A stretch of DNA of 64,000 nucleotides from CADCVT01 sp036389485 (GTDB lineage: Bacteria; Actinomycetota; Thermoleophilia; Solirubrobacterales; Solirubrobacteraceae): the NCBI GenBank assembly GCA_036389485.1, contig DASVPR010000061.1:1-64000 (forward strand), in the 5' to 3' direction. Shown one piece after another: positions 58,623 through 64,000 of the stretch (positions within the stretch are counted from its first letter, which is position 1; the number at the start of each line of letters is the position of its first letter). A model generated the notes under the pieces. The model was not told where the DNA came from. It saw only the letters and a program-made list of their open reading frames with translations, and did not search any database. Position numbers and translations under genes: made by a program.

Positions 58623-59675
58623 ATGACCGACTGGGACCGCGTGAAGGACCTCGAGGTGCGGATCGACGACTACGCGCTGGAGCGGCTGGAGGAGGACGTC
58701 TCGAGCCACTTCAACCGCGTCTCGACCGTGATCCGGATGTGGGGCGCCGGCGAGGAGGGCATCGGCGAGGACGTCGTCTACGACGCGGTCGACCACGACG
58801 CCGCGCAGGACGCCGGGCCGATCCTGCCGCTCACCGGCCACTGGACGCTCGAGGGCTTCTCGAACCACCTCGCGGGCCTCGACCTCTTCCCCGGCAAGCC
58901 GCCGGAGCGCGACGTCAGCCGCCTCTACCGCCGCTACGCCTACGAGTCCGCGGCGCTCGACCTCGCGCTGCGCCAGGCCGGCACGTCCCTGCACGAGCAG
59001 GTCGGCCGCGAGCCGAGGCCGCTCACGTACGTCGTCTCCCTGCGCCTCGGCGAGCCGCCGTCGCTCGACCCGGTCACGAGCCGCCTCGCGCGCTACCCCG
59101 GCCTGCGGTTCAAGCTCGACCCGACCGCGTCCTGGACCGACGAGCTGGTGGCGGCGCTCAAACAGACAGGCGCCGTCGACTCCTTCGACTTCAAGGGCCA
59201 CTACAAGGGCACGGTCGTCGACAACCCGCCGGACGTCGCCCTCTACCGCCGCGTCGTCGAGCCGTTCCCGGAGGCGTGGATCGAGGACCCGCATCTCGAC
59301 GACGACGTCCAGGAGTACCTGAGGCCCCACCGCGACCGCATCACCTGGGACGCCCCGATCCACGGCATCGCCGACATCGAGGCGCTCCCGTTCCCCCCGC
59401 GAATGGTGAACGTGAAGCCGTCCCGCGTCGGCTCGCTGAAGGAGCTGTTCGCCACCTACGCCTACTGCGACGAGCACGACATCGGCATGTACGGCGGCGG
59501 GCAGTTCGAGCTCGGCCCGGGCCGCGGCCAGATCCAGCTGCTCGCCTCGATCTACCACCCCGACACGCCGAACGACGTCTCACCCAGCGGCTTCCACTCG
59601 CCCGACCCGCCGCCCGGGATCCCGACGAGCCCGCTGCCGCCGCAGGCCCACGAGCGCGGCTTCCGCTGGGGCTGA
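58623..59675 (+). CDS. Enolase-superfamily (MLE/OSBS-like) protein
   Basis: 350 residues. The layout is that of mandelate racemase/muconate cycloisomerase-like barrels: capping domain (1-110), then acidic barrel residues at LKLDPTASW-like positions (FKLDPTA), WIEDPHLDDD, ITWDAPIHG and a Lys in VNVKPSRVG. These could bind one Mg ion and act as acid/base. The C-terminus ends in a Pro-rich tail (DPPPGIPTSPLPPQ). Reaction unknown; not a menaquinone gene context. TAGGTT seven bases before the ATG suggests a leaderless start. Confidence 0.7.
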   Translation: MTDWDRVKDLEVRIDDYALERLEEDVSSHFNRVSTVIRMWGAGEEGIGEDVVYDAVDHDAAQDAGPILPLTGHWTLEGFSNHLAGLDLFPGKPPERDVSRLYRRYAYESAALDLALRQAGTSLHEQVGREPRPLTYVVSLRLGEPPSLDPVTSRLARYPGLRFKLDPTASWTDELVAALKQTGAVDSFDFKGHYKGTVVDNPPDVALYRRVVEPFPEAWIEDPHLDDDVQEYLRPHRDRITWDAPIHGIADIEALPFPPRMVNVKPSRVGSLKELFATYAYCDEHDIGMYGGGQFELGPGRGQIQLLASIYHPDTPNDVSPSGFHSPDPPPGIPTSPLPPQAHERGFRWG

Positions 59676-59714
59676 AGCCCGCAAGACATCGGCTCCCGGT
59701 GCGTTGGTGCCGGT

Positions 59715-61796
59715 ATGCGCCGCGCACTGCTCCTCGCCGTCCTGCTCGTCCTCGCCCTGCCCGCGGTCGCCGCGGCGGCGGAGCCCGAGGGCTCCGTGTG
59801 GACCGAGGACTACATCGACACCGAGGAGCGCTCCGACGGCGGCCCCACCCTCCACGCGGACATCATGCGCCCGGAGGGGATGGCCGACGACGTCAAGACG
59901 CCGGTGATCATGGTCGTCAGCCCGTACACGAACCACTCCGGCGGCCCGCTGGACCCGGATCCGGCCGAGCGGCCGTCCTCGCGCTTCAACGACTTCGTCG
60001 AGGAGGCGAAGCTGATGGAGCGCGGCTACACCTACGTGATCGTCGACCTCCGCGGCACGGGCGGCAGCGACGGCTGCAACGACTGGGGCGGGCCGGGCGA
60101 GCAGGCGGACGTCAAGGAGGCGGTCGAGTGGGCCGCCCGGCAGGAGTGGTCCAACGGCCGCGTCGGCCTGTACGGCAAGTCGTACGACGGCTGGACGGGC
60201 CTGATGGCGCTCGCGCAGCGCCCCGAGGGGCTCGCCGCCGTCGTCTCCCAGGAGCCCGTCGTCGACGGCTACCGCTACCTCTACATGAACCGCGTGCCGT
60301 TCTCGAACCGCCTCAGCACGCCCGCCCTGTTCCAGGTCATCGACGCGCAGCCCGGCCACCCGCTCGACGACCCGCAGTACCAGTACTCGTCGCTCCCGAA
60401 GGACCCGGCCTGCTACGAGGCGAACGTCGCCGACCAGCAGAACCCGGACCCGAACTCGGACTTCTGGAAGCCGCGCAACCTCGTCGACGCGGTGAAGGGC
60501 AACACGACCCCGACCTTCATGATGGCCGGCTTCCTGGAGGACAACACGAAGCCCGACCACGTCTGGGCGCTGTGGAACAACCTCGCCGGCACCGAGAACC
60601 GCGGCCTGTTCGGCCAGTGGGACCACGTGCGCGGCACGGACCGGGGCGCCGAGGACGGCGACGAGGAGTTCGCGGGGAAGCACCTCATCGGCCGCGCCGG
60701 CTTCGCCCAGGAGGCCGCCCGGTTCTTCGACCGCCACGTCAAGGGCCTTCCGCCCGCCGAGGCGCCGACCCACCTGGACCCGAAGATCGTCGTGCAGTCC
60801 AACGACGGCGGCTACCGCTCCGAGCAGCAGTGGCCGCCGGCCGACGCGGTCAAGCTGCGGTCGGCCCTCATCGGGGGCAGCTACGTCGACGACGGCGGGA
60901 ACAACGGCACCGGCACCGAGGACTCCGGGGACGGGCTGTGGACGTTCTCGCCGCCGCTCGGGCACACGGTGCACATGGCCGGCGCGCCCGTGATCGACCT
61001 CGTGGCGACGACCAGCGACGCGGACGCGAACCTCGTGGCCGACGTCTACGACGTCTCGCCCGACCAGCAAGCGACGCTCGTGAGCCGCGGCGCGTACCTC
61101 ATCCCCGGCAACGGCCGCCACGTGTTCGAGCTGTACGCCGAGGACTGGCGCTTCGAGGCGGGCCACCGCATCGGGGTGCTCCTCACCGACTCGAACGCGG
61201 AGTGGTTCGACCACCAGCCGTCCGACGCCGAGGTCACCGTCGGGCCCGCGAGCATCGACCTTCCGTTCCTGCCCGCGCCGCGCGCGAACGACCTGGAGGG
61301 CAAGCGCTCGCTGAAGCTGCGCGAGTACCTGATCGAGGCGCCGTTCCCGGTCGACGCCGGCACCGTCGCCGAGCGCACGGCGTCGTCGTTCGCGGTGCCG
61401 GCACGGCCGCCGGAGCCGAGCGGCGGGGACACGAGCGAGCCCCCCGCGGCCGCGCCCGGCCCCGTGGGCGTGGCGCCGATCGCCGGGCGCGCCCGCGCCG
61501 GGCGCCCCGGGCGGCTGACCATCCGGCTGCGCGTGCGGCGGGTCCGCCGGACGCGGCAGTTCACGATCTTCGGCCGCGCTCCGTCGGGCGCCCGGGTGAA
61601 CATCCGGCTCGTCCGCAACGGGCACGCGCTCCTCGCGCGCGGCACCATCGCCCGGCGCGGCCGGTACCGCATGGTGTTCCGCACCAAGCGCGGCGGGCGC
61701 TTCCGGGCGGTCGTGTCCGCGCGGTCGGGCGACGGGTTCTTCACGGTCCGCACCCCGCTGCGCACGCTGCGGCGCATCCGCGCGGCCCGGCGGTAG
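59715..61796 (+). CDS. Secreted CocE/NonD-type hydrolase (S15)
   Basis: 693 residues with a signal peptide ending VAAAA (about 22). The catalytic domain has YVIVDLRGTGGSDG and the nucleophile in LYGKSYDGW near residue 155, followed by a jelly-roll domain (LVADVYDVSPDQQATLVSRGAYL) with VFELYAEDWRFEAGHRIGVLLTDSN, as in X-Pro dipeptidyl-peptidase and cocaine esterase. A Pro/Ala linker and a basic Arg-rich C-terminal domain follow (about 560-693), perhaps for wall binding. Confidence 0.85.
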   Translation: MRRALLLAVLLVLALPAVAAAAEPEGSVWTEDYIDTEERSDGGPTLHADIMRPEGMADDVKTPVIMVVSPYTNHSGGPLDPDPAERPSSRFNDFVEEAKLMERGYTYVIVDLRGTGGSDGCNDWGGPGEQADVKEAVEWAARQEWSNGRVGLYGKSYDGWTGLMALAQRPEGLAAVVSQEPVVDGYRYLYMNRVPFSNRLSTPALFQVIDAQPGHPLDDPQYQYSSLPKDPACYEANVADQQNPDPNSDFWKPRNLVDAVKGNTTPTFMMAGFLEDNTKPDHVWALWNNLAGTENRGLFGQWDHVRGTDRGAEDGDEEFAGKHLIGRAGFAQEAARFFDRHVKGLPPAEAPTHLDPKIVVQSNDGGYRSEQQWPPADAVKLRSALIGGSYVDDGGNNGTGTEDSGDGLWTFSPPLGHTVHMAGAPVIDLVATTSDADANLVADVYDVSPDQQATLVSRGAYLIPGNGRHVFELYAEDWRFEAGHRIGVLLTDSNAEWFDHQPSDAEVTVGPASIDLPFLPAPRANDLEGKRSLKLREYLIEAPFPVDAGTVAERTASSFAVPARPPEPSGGDTSEPPAAAPGPVGVAPIAGRARAGRPGRLTIRLRVRRVRRTRQFTIFGRAPSGARVNIRLVRNGHALLARGTIARRGRYRMVFRTKRGGRFRAVVSARSGDGFFTVRTPLRTLRRIRAARR

Positions 61797-61797
61797 C

Positions 61798-62334
61798 TCA
61801 CACGTCGGCGAACTGGATCTCGTCGATCGGCTCGACGAGCAGGTTCGAGAGGCCCGCGGCCACGAGCGCCTCCGCGACCGGCGCGGTGACGAACGTCAGC
61901 TCGGTCTCCGCCGGCCGGAAGACCTCGGAGCCGTCCCACGTCGACGGGTCGAAGCGCAGGCCGCGGAGGCCCGGCGACGGCTGTCCCGCCGGGGTCATCG
62001 CCGGGAGGGTCGTCGGCTCGCTGAGCGCGCGGTCGACCGGGCCCGAGCGGCCGGCGACGTCGAGCGCGACGTAGGACTCGTCCACGGCGCCGTCGCGCAG
62101 CACGATGCGCGCGGCGACCGGCGCGAACCCGCTCCGCCCCTCGAGGACCGCGGCCACGCGGGGCGAGATCAGCATCCCCGCCGACGACGTGCTGAGGACG
62201 TCGGCCCGCTTCCGGCCCGACTCCTGGACGAACCGGAGCACCTTCCCGCCGCCGGAGCGCCCCCGTGGCCGGACGTGCAGCACGCCGCGGTCGAAGGCCG
62301 GCGAGATGCGAAAGAAGGTGCGCCAGTCGTTCAC
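61798..62334 (-). CDS. Imm11 (DUF1629)-like protein
   Basis: 178 residues, no signal peptide. The C-terminal third (WDGSEVFRPAETELTFVTAPVAEALVAAGLSNLLVEPIDEI) resembles the Imm11/DUF1629 fold found in immunity proteins of polymorphic toxin systems, including the W-x-G-x-x-hydrophobic-F motif and a final 'L-x-x-x-x-P' strand. No toxin gene is adjacent. The rest is unassigned. It converges on the CocE-type gene and lies 134 bp from the thiolase gene. Confidence 0.45.
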   Translation of the reverse strand: MNDWRTFFRISPAFDRGVLHVRPRGRSGGGKVLRFVQESGRKRADVLSTSSAGMLISPRVAAVLEGRSGFAPVAARIVLRDGAVDESYVALDVAGRSGPVDRALSEPTTLPAMTPAGQPSPGLRGLRFDPSTWDGSEVFRPAETELTFVTAPVAEALVAAGLSNLLVEPIDEIQFADV

Positions 62335-62467
62335 GTCATCTGGAACTCTGCCCGGCTCGTTGAGGTAGTTCTCTCGGCGAGGGCTACCACTACGCCCGCC
62401 CGACCACCCCTGCCGCCGTGAGCGAGCTGCTCAGGCGACAGGAGGTCGGGGACGCGCCCGGCGGGGG

Positions 62468-63637
62468 TCAGACCCGCTGGATGATGGTGCCGGTCCCGAG
62501 GCCGCCGCCGCAGCACATCGTGACCAGGCCGACCTCCTTGTCCGAGCGCTCGAGCTCGTGCAGGAGGGTCGTGATGAGCCGCGCGCCGGTCGAGCCGAGC
62601 GGATGGCCGAGGGCCATGGCGCCGCCGTTGACGTTCACGCGGTCCATGTCCGGGTCGAGCTCGCGGCGCCAGGCGGCGACGACGGGGGCGAACGCCTCGT
62701 TGATCTCGACGAGGTCGATGTCGTCCATCTTCATCCCGTTGCGGTCCAGGAGCTTCCGCGTCGCGGGGATCGGGCCCTCGAGCATCTTCACCGGGTCGCA
62801 GCCGACCGTCGTCTGATCGAAGATCCGCGCGCGAGCCTCGAGCCCGAGCGCGTCGGCCTTCTCGCGCGACATGAGCAGGACGGCGGCGGCGCCGTCGGAG
62901 ATCTGCGACGAGTTGCCCGCGGTGATCTTCCCGTCCGGCTTGAAGGCCGGCTTCAGCGTCGAGAGCTTCTCGAGGTTGGTGTCGGGCCGGATGCCCTGGT
63001 CGGTGACGTACGTGTCGCCGTTGACCTGGAAGGGGACGATCTCGCGCTCGAACCGGCCCTCCTCCGTCGCCTGGTGGGCGAGGCGGTGCGACCGGACGGC
63101 GAGCTCGTCGAGCTCGGAGCGCGGGATCTCCCACTGGTCGGCGATCATCTCCGCGCCGAGGCCCTGGCCGACGATGTTGTGCTTCTCCATGAGCTTCTTC
63201 GTGAAGGCCGCGCCGTACTTCTGCTGCGTCTCCATGCCCGCGGAGAACGGGATGTGGCCCATGTGCTCGACACCCGAGCCGATCACGACGTCGTGGACGC
63301 CGGAGGCGATGAGCGCCGCGCCGAAGTTCACGGCCTGCTGCGCCGAGCCGCACTGGCGGTCGACGGTCGTCGCGGCCGCCTCGATCGGCAGCCCCTCCTG
63401 CAGCCACGCGTTGCGCGCGATGTTGAACGCCTGCTCGCCGAACTGCTGGACGCAGCCGGCGATGACATCTTCGACTTCCGACGCGTCAACCCCGGAGCGC
63501 TCCAGCAGCTCGGTGTAGCACTTGCCGAGCAGATCGTTCGGGTGCGTGTCCTTGTAGTAGCCCTTCTCCGGATGCCCGCGCCCGATAGGCGTGCGGACGG
63601 CCTCGACGATGACGACCTCTCGACCCTGCTGGCTCAT
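62468..63637 (-). CDS. Thiolase (acetyl-CoA C-acyltransferase)
   Basis: 389 residues; ATG at 63637 chosen for GAGAGGAAC just upstream, although the frame is open to 63670. Catalytic Cys96 in DRQCGSAQ, the NEAFAP block, His in GHPLGSTGAR and the second Cys in CCGGGLGTGT are all present. It cleaves 3-ketoacyl-CoA in fatty-acid degradation or condenses acyl-CoAs. A 3-hydroxyacyl-CoA dehydrogenase gene starts 54 bp away on the other strand, which fits beta-oxidation. Confidence 0.92.
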   Translation of the reverse strand: MSQQGREVVIVEAVRTPIGRGHPEKGYYKDTHPNDLLGKCYTELLERSGVDASEVEDVIAGCVQQFGEQAFNIARNAWLQEGLPIEAAATTVDRQCGSAQQAVNFGAALIASGVHDVVIGSGVEHMGHIPFSAGMETQQKYGAAFTKKLMEKHNIVGQGLGAEMIADQWEIPRSELDELAVRSHRLAHQATEEGRFEREIVPFQVNGDTYVTDQGIRPDTNLEKLSTLKPAFKPDGKITAGNSSQISDGAAAVLLMSREKADALGLEARARIFDQTTVGCDPVKMLEGPIPATRKLLDRNGMKMDDIDLVEINEAFAPVVAAWRRELDPDMDRVNVNGGAMALGHPLGSTGARLITTLLHELERSDKEVGLVTMCCGGGLGTGTIIQRV

Positions 63638-63690
63638 GAAGTTCCTCTCGATGACTGACGCCTGCGTCATGAAATGTAGTCTGCGCCGCC

Positions 63691-64000
63691 GTGGCGGAGC
63701 GGCTCGGCATAGTCGGAGGCGGCGCGATCGCGTGCGGCATCGCCCGTGTGGCGGCCGAGCACGGCGACGTGGTCATGTGGGCGCGGTCGGAGGAGTCCGC
63801 GGAGCGGGCGGCCGAGCGCGCCCCCGACGACGTCGAGGTCACGACGGACCTTGCGGCCCTCGACGGCTCGGACGTGGTGGTCGAGGCGATCGCCGAGGAT
63901 CTGGAGGCGAAGCGGGAGCTGTACGGGCTGCTGCCGCCGCTCGACGGCGCGCTGCTGTGCACGACGACGTCGTCGCTCAGCGTCAACGAGCTGGCGGCGG
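63691..64000 (+). CDS. 3-Hydroxyacyl-CoA dehydrogenase, N-terminal part (cut by window edge)
   Basis: GTG at 63691 opens a frame that runs to the window end (103 codons). The peptide begins with a Rossmann NAD loop (RLGIVGGGAIACGIARVAAEHG), then VVEAIAEDLEAKRELYGLL and LLCTTTSSLSVNELAA, matching the 3HCDH_N domain. TAGTCT eight bases before the GTG suggests a leaderless message. It is divergent from the thiolase gene and would supply 3-ketoacyl-CoA to it. Confidence 0.85.
   Translation, partial: MAERLGIVGGGAIACGIARVAAEHGDVVMWARSEESAERAAERAPDDVEVTTDLAALDGSDVVVEAIAEDLEAKRELYGLLPPLDGALLCTTTSSLSVNELAA

Noticed and set aside
59580..61625. Minus-strand open frame of 681 codons opposite the CocE-type gene
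   Set aside because: Val/Arg/His-rich shadow with no domain; the plus strand has a signal peptide and catalytic motifs.

Overview
The window is very GC-rich, densely packed bacterial chromosome with many 1-20 bp gene overlaps (GTGA, ATGA, TGATG), frequent GTG starts and several starts that look leaderless. The gene set (PspA with PspAA and PspAB, a MarP-like CvpA/protease, a c-di-AMP riboswitch ahead of an NlpC/P60 gene, an F420-type LLM oxidoreductase, a CGNR zinc-finger regulator, CWB2 lipoprotein) points to an actinobacterium. My best guess is Thermoleophilia/Solirubrobacterales (Conexibacter/Solirubrobacter-like); this is inference from protein style, not from a search.

Layout. 1-141: 3' end of an IS481-type transposase running into the addA stop codon. 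138-6700: addB-addA recombination nuclease pair. 6.8-11.6 kb: multicopper oxidase, secreted alpha/beta hydrolase, unknown exported protein. 11.7-14 kb: topoisomerase III-like enzyme. 14.0-14.6 kb: tiny Pro-rich ORF and a frameshifted membrane protein gene. 14.7-18.1 kb: MarP-like protease and a transpeptidase (PBP) transcribed divergently with overlapping 5' ends, then a lipoprotein. 18.1-21.6 kb: SRPBCC protein, zinc-ribbon protein, FHA protein, ParA-like ATPase, L,D-transpeptidase, DUF192. 21.6-24.5 kb: thrB and thrC, split by an opposite-strand beta-propeller gene. 24.5-27.7 kb: an unusual operon (Tat-exported protein, MauE-like membrane protein, thioredoxin-like protein, a 28-residue Cys peptide, a 27-residue hydrophobic peptide, a membrane protein, a lipoprotein); this is the best candidate here for an undescribed system. 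27.7-32.1 kb: PQQ-type propeller, hom, lysA. 32.1-35.3 kb: hydrolase, a 5 x 23-bp repeat array, a Fur/Zur-like box and a metal ABC transporter with two permeases and no binding protein. 35.3-39.7 kb: lgt, exported protein, M23 peptidase, htpX-pspAB. 39.8-44.6 kb: lipoprotein, small secreted protein, CGNR regulator, GNAT-like/cupin pair under a clear promoter with a palindromic operator, pspA-pspAA, thioesterase, NlpC/P60 under a c-di-AMP riboswitch. 44.8-49.2 kb: CWB2 lipoprotein, GGDEF/HD-GYP protein, LLM oxidoreductase. 49.3-52.6 kb: TfoX-N, xseB (with an SSB-like C-terminal tip), xseA, metallo-beta-lactamase. 52.6-57.5 kb: Lrp regulator divergent from phhA-hppD-hmgA-fahA. 57.5-64 kb: small membrane protein plus CDP-alcohol transferase, enolase-superfamily protein, CocE-type hydrolase, Imm11-like protein, thiolase, and the start of a 3-hydroxyacyl-CoA dehydrogenase.

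How the genes fit together. thrB, thrC, hom and lysA cover much of threonine and lysine synthesis from aspartate. phhA-hppD-hmgA-fahA convert phenylalanine to fumarate plus acetoacetate, apart from the maleylacetoacetate isomerase step, which is not encoded here. htpX, pspAB, pspA and pspAA form a split envelope-stress module. Many remaining genes act in the envelope (PBP, LDT, M23, NlpC/P60, lgt, CWB2, several lipoproteins). No tRNA, rRNA or CRISPR array was seen.
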